Below, piece by piece: positions 1 through 16,100 of a stretch of DNA of 64,000 nt (its first letter is position 1; each line of letters opens with the position of its first letter). The translations under genes and the position numbers were made by a program. Source of the DNA: Carallia brachiata (Eukaryota > Streptophyta > Magnoliopsida > Malpighiales > Rhizophoraceae); the NCBI GenBank assembly GCA_021464245.1, contig JADCRB010000033.1, positions 294,867 to 358,866 of the forward strand. Reading direction: 5' to 3'. The notes beneath the pieces were generated by a model, which was given only the letters and a program-made list of their open reading frames with translations, searched no databases and was not told the DNA's origin.

Positions 1-1797
1 GTGAATGTTTCCGTGCATCCTTAGTGGTCCTCGATTCAAAATTGACCTTAATCTAACCTGCCATTTGGAGTTGAGCAAAGTTTGTGCGTATGGGTTAGGG
101 GCATTGCGTGTGTCTCTTTTGCGTGCATCACATGTTGATGGCCCCATCCCTTGTGTGAGACAGATCAGTTCTATCACATTACTCTTCAGAAAAAAGGAAA
201 ACAAATTTTGACCAAAAAAGAAAAAAAGGAAAAGAAATAATGATAACGTTTCAAAAAGACAATTTAGACATCTTTCTCGAGAGTCTATGTATTCTAACTG
301 GAAGCCGAAGCCATAGGATTGAAGCGAACTCAGTCTAGATATTCTTTTAGTAATTTCAATTCAAATCCACAAGCTTATGTAGGCCTCCTCTACGAGAGGG
401 ACACTGCTTTTTGTGTTTAATAGGCACCACACGACCCAACTGATCTATGGAGAAACACAAAAAATGAAAAAAAAAAATATATTTATATATAAATCCCTTG
501 TCGGTTACGTGGGTCAAAACTAATTAACGGAAAAACAGAAAACAATAATGATAATAAATTAATAATGATGTCTTTTAAAGGACAGTTTAATAGTTAGAAT
601 TCAAATCTTTATTATTGAGGTCTTGATTTCAAATTTTAGGAAGGGAGGGATGAGATTTATGAGAATAAACAGATACGCCTATTGTGTAATTCGCAATTCA
701 ATGAGCCTCCGAGTGAATAAAAAAAAAATAACGATGGATATCATTCAATTTCGACTTAAAACAATGCACATGGACCACAGGTTCAGACTCAACTCTTGCC
801 AAGCAGCTTATAAGGGCCAGGTTAAGCAAAATGTCTCAGCAGCTCCCTTGATAGCTCATATAGAGCTCACAAACGGAGCTCACTAGGTAGCCCACAATAG
901 AGGCCCAAGCACTCATAGCTCCCAAGTTATGCACTGATAAACACTTATCACTCGTCAACATCCATCACACATAGAGCTAAGGCTTTTTCAAAATATTAGA
1001 CTACCGCCAGAATATAGGCCGTTATATAAGTTAGAGACACACGCTTAAGTAAGGGGACACTCTCTTGGATCCACAACCCTCATTCTGGACCACTCTTAAT
1101 AGCACTACAGACAACATGTTTTACTCTGACTTCCTCTATAACACACATATACTCTTTTAAGCACCTCCACAGGTATTGACGAGACGCCCACCTCCAATGC
1201 CTCTCCATTGCAAGCCCCTAATGAGGGCTTACTAGACCTCCTTGATCCTCTTTTAACTTCTGTTTGACTTGATACCCAAGGGCAACTCTCGGCCCAAGTC
1301 TTTTTATTTTGTAAGTCTATAAACAAAACCTCACAACAGCTAAATCTATGGTTAAGGACAACCGTTAAGTAATATTCACACAAAATTAGCCAATTTTGGC
1401 TATGTGGCTATTGACCTCTTTAAGTAGGTTGAGGAAGAGATTCGAATCCAATCTTTGCTATTCCCCTCCGCCACAGTCATAAGTGGAGACAAGAGTGAAT
1501 ATATAACAAAAGGGCTACTTATGAAGTAGCCCATAAGGCCAGAATTTCTTCGGCCCAGTAACAACAATGGAGCCCAGTCCATTACGAGTCCATAAGCTGA
1601 ACTATGAGGGCCATCATTGATCAACTCACTGGCAGTTTACTTATCTTGCTTTTGCTCCCCTTTTTTGTTCTAAATTCGAATTGTCAAATCACACAAAATT
1701 GAATTGAAATGAAATAAAATTCGTGAAGGAAAAGAAAAAGCTTTAAAAAAAAAGTAGAAGAAGAAGAAGAAGAAGGGGAAGCCGTCGGAATACGGCG
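1..1797. other. intergenic DNA left of the first gene
   Basis: I see no gene here. The only open frames are short and have no recognisable domain. Position 585-735 looks like a copy of a dispersed SINE-like repeat (listed separately). The stretch about 780-1390 is less AT-rich than its surroundings and could be a decayed LTR or other transposon remnant, but I found no matching second copy in the window. The last 50 bases contain an (AAG)n run at about 1753-1776 that is probably in the 5' untranslated region of the next gene. Confidence 0.6.
585..735 (+). repeat. SINE-like dispersed repeat, copy 1
   Basis: This segment reads like the other copies near 9433, 15046, 40395, 44215 and 60866: an A/T-rich head, a 'TTCAAAT'-like box, a core close to 'TGAGATTTATGAGA', then a 'GTGTAATTCGCAATTCAATGAG'-type tail (shortened: TTCGCAATTCAATGAG) and an A-run at about 719-730. 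A shared 3' end followed by poly(A) suggests retroposition. I could not identify convincing A and B boxes, so SINE is an inference. Confidence 0.4.
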
Positions 1798-2213
1798 ATG
1801 TTTGTTCTGATACTCATCCTGCTCGGCCTCGGACGGCTGTCGGAGTCCTCCATCGACGCCGCAATGGATCAAGCAGCAGCGTAAGCACATGGCCTCTCTC
1901 TCTCTCTCTCTCTCGATCGATCTGTTAATTTTTGAAGATGTTTTGTTAATTGTACGGTGCTTTTCTTGTGATCGGCCGGAATTTAAAATTAGGAAATTTT
2001 GAATGGTTTTTTTTGGAGGCAGAAACGGCGGCGTTTCCGGCCGGAGAGCTCTTCTCGGTTTCAAAGAGACGCCGCGAGGGAGCAATTTAACTTTCGAATG
2101 CTCTCCTTCTGGCCCCTGCGTTCCCTGCCAGTATTCTGAGAAGGTTTCCGTTTTTTTTTTTTTTTTCCTTTCTATTTTTATTTTTTGTTTATTTATTATT
2201 TCGTTATTATTAA

Positions 2214-2245
<32 letters not shown>

Positions 2246-4023
2246 TTGAGGATAGGAATTAGCTTAGAGATTGCATCTTGTTCAATGCACACTGGAATTA
2301 AATTTAAGTGATTCAGTTCTAGTTCTGTAACATAATTTTGTTGAAAGTGCTGTAAATGCAGGCCAAATTTCTATAGTTTAGATCAAGGAAATTTTTTGTC
2401 TGTCCGAGTTAGGACTAACTGAAGCAAAAGCAACACGCCTGAAAAAGTTTGTCCTCGTAGGGTTCATTTTGTTTGGTAAAAGTGTTCTAGATCAAATATA
2501 TGTTCAGGTTGCGTATTTGTTTACATTCTATGTTTTTACTTGGCTTATGCAGGACCTTGGTTGGTTTTCAGATGCTCGTGCATATGTGTGTAGATTTTGA
2601 ATATGCTTAATATCGTGATTAGGTTGGACATCCTCTGTTTGCCACAACATATTGTATTCCTTGTATTTAGCAGTAGTATTCTATTGGCTTTCCTGCAGAA
2701 TGACGTAAAATATCGCTGCAGCGAGACGGGTTATCGTATCCCTTTGAAATGCGTTGAAAATAAAGATGATGTGAAGAATGAAAGTGGAAAGAAATCTCAA
2801 AATGGAAGGTCTGTTGCAGAAATCTCCGATGATAACGAAGATCCAAATGGATTGTCGCATGGCACTGTGTCATACACGCGTCGAAACCTGATGGGTGATT
2901 CGTCAACAACGAGGGTGGATCACAGGCTTATGTTACTTTATAGAAGCTGTATCCCAGCTGTCAATGAAGAGAAGTTTTCAGTGATTGGTTTTGAGGTACG
3001 TTGTTTTACATAGATTTTCACTTCTGGGTACATATGACCTTTTCCCAGACCGCACGATGTGACAGCCCTGTGCACCAAGACAATTATTTTTTCATCTGTT
3101 TATGCCATATGAATAGTTGTCTTGCTCTTGATTAGTTGCAAAAATGTCCTTTATGGTTAGGTATTCTTCTTTCAAGTTATTGACAGGATCTAATATGGTT
3201 TTTCAATTATTTGGAATGAAATGCCCTGACAGAATTCATTTTTGGTTCTTGTGTCTTAATCCTTCAGATGTATATGCACCCTCAATAATAGTTCCTTATG
3301 GGCATGTCTTTTAAATCGTAAAAAAATCGATACTACTATTCCATCACATTCTATTGCATCCTACCAACATATCCCAAGGTTTGTTTCTTTCATTGTACTT
3401 TTTTTACTTGTAATTTTATCATGTCTATGTTTTCTCCTGTGGAATAAGCTGAACATGCGTGCTAGCTAAATTTGATCATCATTTCAAGGTTTTATAATCT
3501 ACAACCATCAACACAACTAGACCTCCTGTAGATTTTTAATTTCCAGCATCCGTTCAATAATGCGTTCTTTCAATTACTCATGTGCTGCGGTTTTTCTCCC
3601 CCATTTTTTTGGGGTGGGGGTGGTGAGAGGAGCGAGAACTTGGTTTTAACAGATAGGGATCTGCATCTGAATAGATGTAAGTAGTATTCCTTTTAATTTA
3701 TTATTTCCTTCGTGAATATGGTTACTGCAAAATTCGTTGAGAAAACGCTAGCCCATGCAAGTTCTGTTAGATATGCTATGTTGATTACTTTGATTGTAGT
3801 CATAGATGGGAACTGCTCAACTAAGTTTCAGACTTGACATTTTTGTCCTGAACTCTGTAAACAGGGAATCATTTTGTGCTTGTTGCTAGTAAGCAGTTCA
3901 GTGGTGTACTTCCCGAAGGAAGCGCAGTGTTACAATGTCTGGAGTTGGAGCAGGAAGGATTCAGACAAATTCCAGGTTTTAACTCGGAATTTCCCCTACT
4001 GCAAGGCTACAAGTAAATTTTAA
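1798..4023 (+). CDS. JTB-like (jumping translocation breakpoint family) membrane protein
   Basis: Four exons join in phase: 1798-1880, 2023-2143, 2699-2995 and 3865-4023, giving 219 residues. The N-terminus is a hydrophobic signal sequence (residues 2-12, rich in L/I/V). Residues about 50-75 carry the spaced cysteines of the JTB family: CSPSGPCVPCQYSEK, then YRCSETGYRIPLKC just after the exon 2/3 junction. A transmembrane segment (GIILCLLLVSSSVVYFP, about 168-184) follows, with a short cytosolic tail rich in W, K and R. The layout (signal, Cys-rich lumenal part, one membrane span) matches JTB, a small type I membrane protein whose human member is linked to cytokinesis and mitochondria; the plant role is unclear. 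Residues about 80-135 are a hydrophilic, probably disordered insert. Exon 1 starts at the first ATG after an (AAG)n leader. Intron 1 begins next to a CT microsatellite and intron 2 has a (TTA)n run. Confidence 0.85.
1893..1914 (+). repeat. (CT)n microsatellite in intron 1
   Basis: About ten CT units lie a few bases inside the first intron of the JTB-like gene. CT/GA tracts near the 5' end of plant genes are frequent and can bind GAGA-binding BPC proteins, but nothing here proves a function. Confidence 0.8.
2216..2245 (+). repeat. (TTA)n microsatellite in intron 2
   Basis: Roughly ten ATT/TTA units, preceded by a T-homopolymer at about 2150-2166, lie in intron 2 of the JTB-like gene. A likely polymorphic site. 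Confidence 0.85.
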
Positions 4024-4378
4024 TTACAACAATGAACCATAGCTTTTAGAATTTGCCATAGAACCATAGCTATTGTACTTTGCCATAGAATTAAGGGCCA
4101 ATGACCAGTATTTGAGACCAAAGCTGTTCTTTCCTTTTGTATTCTAGTCTCGTAGCCAGATGATTTGCCCTTTGTTTCTGTTTTTGGTATTTTTTCTCTC
4201 TTTGATTTTTCTTAAATATGCTCTGTACAATACTTTGAACCATTTACTAATGCTTATACAAGTCCTTTTCGGTTGGCAAGAAAAGTGAAGGTTCCACTAT
4301 GTTGTGCATGCTTGAAATGTTCGTTCTACTGGTCGGTTCATTCTTCCTGTCTGATTGTTTATGCATTTATTACTCTGG

Positions 4379-4667
4379 GCCTCATCCAATCTCTTGTTGG
4401 TCTTGCAATGGAAACAAGCAAGTGAATGGCCCTGGGAGATTTATCCACTGCTTTTGATGTAAGATACCTATCTAATTTAGTTAAAGACTGCACTGTCTCT
4501 TGTATCTCTAGAAAGGCTAATTCGGTAGCTAATTGGATTGCTAAGCAGTCCAGGGAAAACCTATACTTCCAGGATTGGATTGGCAACCCGCCGTATAGCT
4601 TATCTGTCCAATTGTATTCAGATTTTCACCATTAATGAGATTATGCTTTATGTCACAAAAAAAAAAT
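4379..4667 (+). pseudogene. LINE (non-LTR retrotransposon) RNase H fragment, frameshifted, with poly(A)
   Basis: Translated in two frames this gives the end of the plant RNase H-like domain (RVT_3) found in LINE ORF2 and domesticated relatives. The first part (about 4379-4459) reads SNLLLVLQ...WPWEIYP, then the frame shifts and continues as VRYLSNL...CISRKANSVANWIAKQ... and ends with a GNPPYSL...LYSD motif, stop near 4635. The 'sRKANsvAnwiAk' and 'PP..l...l..D' signatures are the diagnostic ones. A stretch of ten A at about 4658-4667 follows the stop, as expected for a 5'-truncated, dead retrocopy. It sits about 350 bp downstream of the JTB-like stop codon in the same orientation. I did not find clear target-site duplications. 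Confidence 0.7.
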
Positions 4668-5447
4668 CTCATCGGTTCTCGTGTACCATTCAAAATGGGA
4701 TAATAGTTTACATTGCGAATATGGGAGTCATGTACCCATTTCGCCATTTCTTTGTATCGCAACCATTTTGGACTAGTTGACAAAGGGATTTTTATTTTCG
4801 GTTCAGAATTTAATGCAGGCCTTGGCTCCAGAATGTAGACACAAATTCATAGAATCGTGGATGACAGTGGCTTGAGTTATTGCATTCTGTGGAAGGATTT
4901 CACTAACAATTCAAAGGGGGCAGAAATCAGGACAGCGCCATTCTACCTGACGGTCCATTGGCATTAGAACCCTTCTCTCTGGTCCAATTGGGAGAGTCGC
5001 AGTTCTGAAACATGCATTTGCACAACATTGAATGCGAAGGGTAACTAGGCAACACCGTAAAAATGCTAGGTTAGTTCGAGTGGCCTTTTATCCAGCAGGG
5101 AAATAATGTTCGTTGGCTCTCTTATATGGTATTGCCTGAAGTTATGGTTAAATACACCGTAATATTTTGCTCGCAAAAAACACCCGCTTCTCTACTTCAA
5201 AATTATAAAGTTACAGAACAAGATATACCCTGCTTTCCTCATCTAGAAATATACATACACATGGGCCTTGGTGCCTTCGGTCAGCTTTTGTACGACTTAC
5301 TTCAGCACATGGACAAAGCAGCAGCAGGAAAAACTCGAAAGAATGATGTCCTCACCTTAAACACAACAAAAAATCCTCTTTTTAAGACGCATCTACAGTG
5401 ATACAGCAGCAAACAAGGATTACAAACAGCTGGCAGAAACATGGAAA
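4668..5447. other. intergenic DNA between convergent genes
   Basis: This stretch separates the LINE fragment from the stop codon of the PP2A gene on the other strand. It should contain the PP2A 3' untranslated region (about 5130-5447). The open frame at 5126-5401 (+) is antisense to that region and has no recognisable domain. Nothing else seen. Confidence 0.55.
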
Positions 5448-9432
<3,985 letters not shown>

Positions 9433-9577
9433 ATTTCTCAGTATTTAAAATTTAAAATTTTTATTATAAAAATTTTGAGTTTAAATTCTAAGATAAGAGG
9501 TGAAATTTATGAGAGAAGAGAATTATTCTCGTTATAAAATTCATAATCTAATAAACCTTTTAATAGATTAAAAAAAT
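9433..9577 (+). repeat. SINE-like dispersed repeat, copy 2
   Basis: Same consensus as the other copies: AAAATTTTTATTATA, then GAGTTTAAATTCTAAG, GTGAAATTTATGAGAG, ATTCATAATCTAATAAAC, CTTTTAATAGATT and a short A-run. Its poly(A) end runs into the left end of the foldback element that starts at about 9575, so one inserted beside the other. Confidence 0.5.
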
Positions 9578-10793
9578 AAAGGTCAATTTGACCCACTACG
9601 TTTTACTTTATTTTAAATTTCATCCATAATATTTTTTTTGGTTAAATTTGGTCTATAATGTTACGTCCGTTAATCTAATTTAGTCTTCCGTCTATAACGC
9701 CGTTAACCCTGCTGACGTGGTATGACGAAATTTGACACGTCATCAATTTTTTCATGTCAGCATGTCACGTCAACATCTGTTGCTGACGTGATATAAGTAT
9801 AAAAGTTAATTTAATCCACAAGGTTTCAGTTTATTTTAAATTTTATTCATAACATTTTTTTTGTTAAAATTGGTCCATAACGTTATATCTTTTAGTCTAA
9901 TTTAATTTTTTTTTATATAACGTCGTTAACTTCGCTGATGTAGCATGACAGAATTCGACACGTCATTAATTTTTTTCCAAAGAGATGGCTCTGTACTAGC
10001 AATGTTAATGGTAGTTGGAGGCCGCGGCGATAGTTCGACGAGGAAATAGTGATAACAACAGAAAAGAAAAAATTCAAAGATAAAGATAACAATTTCCAAA
10101 GAGATGGCTCTGTACTAGCAATGTTAATGGTAGTTGGAGGCCGCGACGATAGTTCGACGAGGAAATAGTGACAACAACAGAAAAGAAAAAATTTAAAGAT
10201 AAAAATAACAATGACTTTTGTTGAATTTTAATAATTTATTTTTTTTTGCTAAAAAAAACAAAGATATTCAAGTGAATATATATTTATGAATTTCAGTTTT
10301 TTTATTTTGTTTGAATTTACAGAGTGTGATTTTCAGTATAAATGTTTGGTTTGGATTTTAAAATTTTACTGCAAACGTGACATGTTGACATAGATGAAAA
10401 TTATTAATGTGTCATACTCCGTCGTATCATATTGTTGAGTTAACGACGTTATGTACGAAAAGATCAAATTAGACTAAAAGATATAACGTTATGGACCAAT
10501 TTGAAAAAAAAAACGTTATGAGTGAAATTTAAAATAAGCTGAAAGTTTGTGTGTCAAATTAACTTTTATACCTATATCACGTCAGTAACAGATGTTGACG
10601 TGACATGCTAACGTGAAAAAATTGATAACGTGTTAAACTCTATCATATCACGTTAGCAAATTTAGCAGCGTTATGAACGTAAAGACCAAATTATACTAAT
10701 AGACGTAACGTTATGAATCAAATTTAATAAAAAAAATATTATGAATAAAATTTAAAATATAATAAAACGTGGTAGATCAAATATACCTTTATT
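9575..10793. mobile_element. Foldback/MULE-like element with about 400-bp terminal inverted repeats
   Basis: The left end (AATAAAGGTCAATTTGACCC) and the right end (reverse complement AATAAAGGTATATTTGATCT) match, and similarity continues for roughly 400 bases inward on both sides (about 9575-9970 against 10793-10385). Each arm is itself built from two direct units of about 220 bp carrying the same 'TAACGTTA...GACGTGgTATGA' pattern, so the element has four related units, two per strand. The central loop holds a 119-bp tandem duplication (9974-10211). No transposase is present, so it is non-autonomous. An 'ATTAAAAA'-type sequence occurs close to both outer ends and might be the target duplication, but it is low complexity. 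Confidence 0.75.
9974..10211 (+). repeat. 119-bp tandem duplication in the loop of the foldback element
   Basis: Two head-to-tail copies, 9974-10092 and 10093-10211, differ at only a few bases. The unit starts TTTCCAAAGAGATGGCTCTG and contains a GC-richer patch (GGAGGCCGCGGCGATAGTT) unlike the surrounding AT-rich arms. It may be captured genomic sequence; I do not recognise it. Confidence 0.9.
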
Positions 10794-12087
10794 CCATTAA
10801 AAAAAAAAACAACGAAGCCTCTCGCTCCTCTCTTTTGCTCTCTCACGCGCTCAAGATTGCGGGGACAGCGAGTTAGTGGGCTTCCTTTGGGGTCAAAAAT
10901 TAAAATCAGAAAATTCTGAACAGAAAATGCGAATGGATAAAAAATTAGGTTAAATAACCCTATCTAATTGTTTATTTTGTGTTTTATTTTTTTATGATTT
11001 TAATTTAGGTAATAAATTTTTTTATATTTTTTTAATTTTAACAATTAATTTCCTGACAGTGATTTATTAAATTAATTAAGAGAAATTAGTTAAAATTATA
11101 TTATTTTATAATTATTATTCTTTTCTTTACCAAAAAATATATCAATTGTTTTTTAAATTGAATTTTGGTACGTACTTTAACTGCATCTCACATTATTTAT
11201 TTCACAGTTTTTGTTATTTTTAATATACTGCACATATTAATATAAAAATATTTGAGACATTATTCATAATTAACTTCTACGTGAAATATAATTAAATTTC
11301 TGTAATCATAAAACAACGTAATTATGATCAATTTCTATTAATCGATTAATAAATTACTATCAAAGGAGTTAATTGATAAAATTAAAAAAAACAAAAAAAT
11401 TTATTATCTAAATTGAAACCACATAGGGTAAAACGTAAAATAACTAAATTACAAAGGGTTAAATGCATTTAATTCTAAAAAATTTGATGACCTCAGTAGT
11501 TTTAAAATTATTATAAAATAATATAAATAATTAAATAATAAATTTATAAAAAAATAAAAATAAAAAATTATTAAATATTATTAAATAAAAATTGTGTAAC
11601 TATATGTTATTATTTATAAAAAAGTCATCTAGTGTTATAAAAAAACAAGAAGATAAAAAAATAAAGATGAGTTCAACTAATTATTGTGCAAATTATTTAT
11701 TTATTTTGAGTCTCAATAAGGTTAATTATTATAAAAAGAAGGTAAACATGTAAAAACACGCGCTCGTTCGTGCACACACATATATATTAACTTCTTGAAT
11801 TCAAGTGGTTATGGAATCGATCTTCATCACCTCATCTAAGTTTTCATATTAAGTATGAGATACTATTTTACTTTCACAACTGGTCTATCAGCACCTCCGC
11901 CTCAAAAAAAAAAAAACAGAAAAAAGGCTATCAGTACCCATTAGGCGGCCGTAAACCTCCTGACTACTTCGTAGCAGAAGGGTCAAGCTGCCGATGCCCT
12001 CCCGGGCTTCAAATTACTCGTGCGGTAGGAAGGTGAGTGAAGAGATTTCAACACTCCCCCACTTTTGCGTCTTGGCTTTCATGGACA
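10794..12087. other. AT-rich intergenic DNA with a GC-richer patch
   Basis: No gene is visible. Most is A/T-rich low-complexity sequence. The exception is about 11941-12065, a GC-richer block containing CCTCCCGGGCTTCAAATTAC, which resembles a tRNA-derived or transposon remnant, but I could not assign it. Confidence 0.55.
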
Positions 12088-12587
12088 GGGATAAATATTT
12101 TTTTAATCTTAAATTTTTAAATTTTTTTACATTTGAATCTTAAATTTTTTTAATATTTCATTTAAATCTTAAACTTTTTAATTTTCTACCAAATCAGTCC
12201 CTCTGTTTAACAAAAGTGATCAATCTATTAAAAAATAATTTTAACTTTACAAAAAATTATTTAAAAAAGATTAAATATATGAATTGAATGTCTTTTCTAT
12301 AAAAAAATATGCATGTTGTCTATTTAATTCGTATATTTGTTGATTAAAAAAATATTTAATATGCATATTTTGTTGATGAAAAAAAAATTTAACTCATGTA
12401 TTTAAGTTTTTTTAAATGATTTTTATTAAATTAAACTCACTTATTAATAGATTGACTACTTTTCGTAACTTAAAGGACGGATATAGTAAAAAATTAAAAG
12501 ATTTAGAACTCAAATAAAATGTTAAAAAGGTTTAGAACTTAAACGTAAAAAAACTTAAAGGTTTAGGATCTCAAAAATGCTTATCCC
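12088..12587. mobile_element. 500-bp foldback MITE, MULE-like, with target-site duplication
   Basis: The ends are GGGATAA and TTATCCC. About 145 bases at the left are inversely repeated at the right with roughly 75-80 % identity. The flanks are TTCATGGACA (12078-12087) and TTCATGGATA (12588-12597), a 9-10 bp target duplication with one mismatch. That length is the hallmark of Mutator-like transposition. The terminus and the following 'AATATTTTTTTAATCTTA' are shared with the larger element at 40797-42645, so they belong to one family. No coding capacity. Confidence 0.85.
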
Positions 12588-12925
12588 TTCATGGATAAAA
12601 AAAATATATAGTTAAAGAGTAATGTTGTGGATCACGATTCAATCTTTTGATTTTAATAAAAAGAAACTATATCGACAATTTAATAAAAAATAGTTCAAAG
12701 AAGGATAGCTTTTCTTAATTTCATAAATTTTATACTCATTTTTAACATTAGATCTTAATATTATTAAAATAAAAATTTAAGTTTTTAATCACTAGAACGT
12801 TATAAGTGATAATAATTTTTTTTTCTGTTTGAAGACAACAATAGAATCATTTTTTTAAAAATCTAGATATATATCATTATTTTGATTGCTTCCATAGATA
12901 TCATTGTTGTTAAAATAAACACTAG

Positions 12926-13106
12926 TAAGCATTACTGTGGATGACAGGGGTCCGTCACCGTTTAACTAGATGTCTCGAGTTCAAGTCCCTGTAAATGCAG
13001 TCGCGTTAAATATTTACTAGAAAACTTTTGCCACCCTTTGAAATTTTATTCGAGTCAGTCCAGATTAATCAACTCATTAAATTAGATACTGAACAAAAAA
13101 AAAAAA
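12926..13106 (+). mobile_element. tRNA-derived SINE-like insertion
   Basis: The head contains a B-box-like GAGTTCAAGTCC (about 12977-12988) about 30 bases after a possible A-box region (GGATGACAGGGGTCCGTCAC). The body is followed by 13 A residues (13094-13106). This is the expected layout of a plant SINE, but I found no clean target duplications. Confidence 0.5.
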
Positions 13107-16100
13107 TTGTTAAAATAAACATGGTAACAGAATTGAATTGTCTTTTTCAACTGGGCCTAAAATGGGCCGGAGCGATGCAACTACCTCCACTAAACTTCAG
13201 TCCAATTTCTCTAATTGTGAAGCTGAGCTTCTTGGACCAGGGCCAACACCCAAGTGGTCAAGTGAAGACAAGGACCAGTCTAACCACAATGCATTGATGG
13301 CTTTTGTTACGCTGTCAAGCACAATGCACCCACTTCGGGGCTCTCTCTCTCTTCTTTTTCTGTTTTTTTCGACATTTCTTTTCCTCTTCGGAATTTGCCC
13401 TCATTTTGAATCTCATCACCAACTTTAGACCCAGTCGTTGCCCCTCAATATCCAAAACCAGAACGAAAAATTGAAAAAGATAAAAAAAAAGGTGAAGGGG
13501 GAATAAAAAGGTTGAGTAGAGAGCCTCTTTTGATGGCTACTTTGGAGAGAATGGGAGACCAGATGTCATTTTTTATTCCTTTATTCTGTTACTTATTTCT
13601 CTCTTTCAATTGTTTTTTGATTGCCACGAGACCAGAAGAATCTCATTTTTAACAAGTTTGAATTGGACCAAAAACCAAAACATTCACCCATATATAGAAT
13701 CCAGAGAAAAAGAAACACCCAAGATGCAAGCAACTTATATTCATTTCCATGCACTAACACCTTTTTTAATAGGTGGATTCACTACTTTAGTTTTGGGAAC
13801 TCATGCCACCTTTTTAAAATAACTCCAGTTATTAAAAAAGAAAAAAAAAAGTATCATATCACATAAATAAAAAAGTTGGTTCAAATCAATGCGAAATATG
13901 TTTGATTTGATAGATAGGAATTGGTACTTGTTCTCAGATTGGTATAAATCCTCCTCCTTCTTTACATGCATGCATAATTGCGTATAGCTGCTGGAAAATA
14001 TTTTGGGTTGTGTTCCACATTCCAATATGCTTGTTCTCGTTCTTCAGAAGCAAAACCTAGTTGTTTATATCCCATTGGTTAAAGATAGATCTATATCTGT
14101 CTTCTATTAGGCACATAACAAAAAAAGTAATGCTATTTAATCTGACCGCCCCATTTCACTAAAGAACTTAACATGATTTATTAAATTAATGAGGTGATAA
14201 GATTATCATCCGTGTGAGTATCTAGGTTAACTGAAGTCGTATAAGATGTCTTCTATTAGAAATCTGAAATTCAAATTTGATTCTCCTTACTCACCTATTC
14301 CCCTTCCCGATTATGGGTTACCATCTCCACTACATCAATAATGTAAGTACTTTAGTAAGATTGGATACCTAGCATTACTCACAATAAAAATATTACAAAG
14401 TCTTTAAAAAAAATCACTAAGGAATGCAAAGGGCGCCTCCTATGATTTTTCCTGGAGTCCTTAATTTGAACTAGAGCAATTTTCGTATGAAATGCCTCCT
14501 TTTTCTTTAGTTCCCAAGGCCCAACTACACCCTTCCCTAACAACTTGTGTATAAGAGGGTAAAAAACTAAAAAACAAGGAAAAAAAAAAAAAAAAGGAAA
14601 CTCGAATGGTTGGGATCCTCTCAGATAACTTCACCGGCATTTTTTTTATAGTCCCAGTTATAAGGGAAATAAACAAGACGGCAAAGTACATCTTGCATCC
14701 TTTTGAACCTCCATCGAAGTTTCTCAAACTCTAATACCTATGCTCGTCCAGGAGGTCGCTTAGAGTTTCCAGCTCTCCTGAAAAGTGCAAAAAGAAAAAG
14801 GCGGAAAAATGATGTTATCACCTTGGAATCCACCCATATATTATATTATTAATATTTTTATGTGCTCTATTGAGCATCAAATCTAGTACATTATATCGCG
14901 GTATTGCTTATTCAGATATCATTAACGCAAACAAATACAAATCCTTTTCAAAAATAGAAAACGTAATCTGGCATGTCCTCTACTTTAGTTGTGGTGATTG
15001 GTGATTTGGATTGGAGGATTTTGTGGACATAAAAGATATTTTGTCTTTTAGAAAATACTAATAGTTAAGATTTAAAATTTTTATATTGAAAGTTTTGGAT
15101 TCTAATCTTATGAAACAACGTGAAATTTAAAGAAACGGAGATAGTTACTTTTATTGTATAACTCATAATTTAATATATATTTTAATAGACTTGAAAAAAA
15201 AAAGATATTGCATGTGGATTTGGAGCTATGAGAATATTGTTAATATGTAAAATGATCTTGATAAAAAAAAAAAGGTAAAAAAGATCTTGTTGGCTACAAG
15301 TTTTCAACTATATGTGCTATCCCCCAGTAGTTCATTTCTTACATACACAATATTATTGATTAATTTTTAATCTAGTCCATAGTTTTAATTAAAGTGAGTG
15401 GTCCTGCCCTTATAACGCAACGAAAGACACACCATGTTTAAGTACTACAAATTAAACCAGAACGCCATATTTAGAGTATCCTATCCAGTTGCTTTTAAAG
15501 TTGATGCAGTTGCTATATGACAATGTGACTAATATTAATATATATAAAGATAAAAAGTTTTGAGAAGACAAAAATCGGATGGACGTATGAATTACTAAAC
15601 AAAATTAAACTAGTTTGTGATTTGATGTGTGGTCCCTAATTCCATTCGGTTTTGATAATTTTAAATTATTGTGTCCTTAAGTATGTTTATTCTTTAGGTC
15701 CCTGTAGTAACCTTAATTTATAATCTGTAGGTTATTGGTCAGCCAATAAAGGAAGCAAAAAAGAAGAAAACAAAAGGCACCATGGAAAGGTTAAAAGACT
15801 CATAAATGTGACAAACATATTATGTATGAAATGCTATCTTACTTTGAATTAATATGTTTAATGGTGGCGGATGGAATAAAGTGTAGAGACAGAAAACTTT
15901 ATTTTCTTTTCCCTTTTTTTTTTTTTGTGTAAGGTTAAGTGGGATTTAAGACAACTTCATGTTATGATAACCCATGCCAAAGGAATAGCACTGCAACAAA
16001 GATCCAATTTAGCAGTTAAAGCAAGAAGCCAGACACGCATGTGGTATTTGGCTTTTTTCTTTTGTTCGAAACTCCTCCTTTATCGAAAGACCTAGATTTT

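Noticed and set aside
1105..1383. 92-residue - strand frame in GC-richer DNA
   Set aside because: No recognisable domain, no second copy in the window; could be a transposon remnant but I cannot support it.
1684..2292. 202-residue frame on the - strand
   Set aside because: Antisense to JTB-like exons 1-2 and to microsatellites (poly-I from ATT, RERERE from CT); no domain.
12926..13010. possible genuine tRNA gene because of a GTTCAAGTCC B-box
   Set aside because: The flanking sequence does not fold into a complete cloverleaf and a poly(A) tail follows; a SINE fits better.
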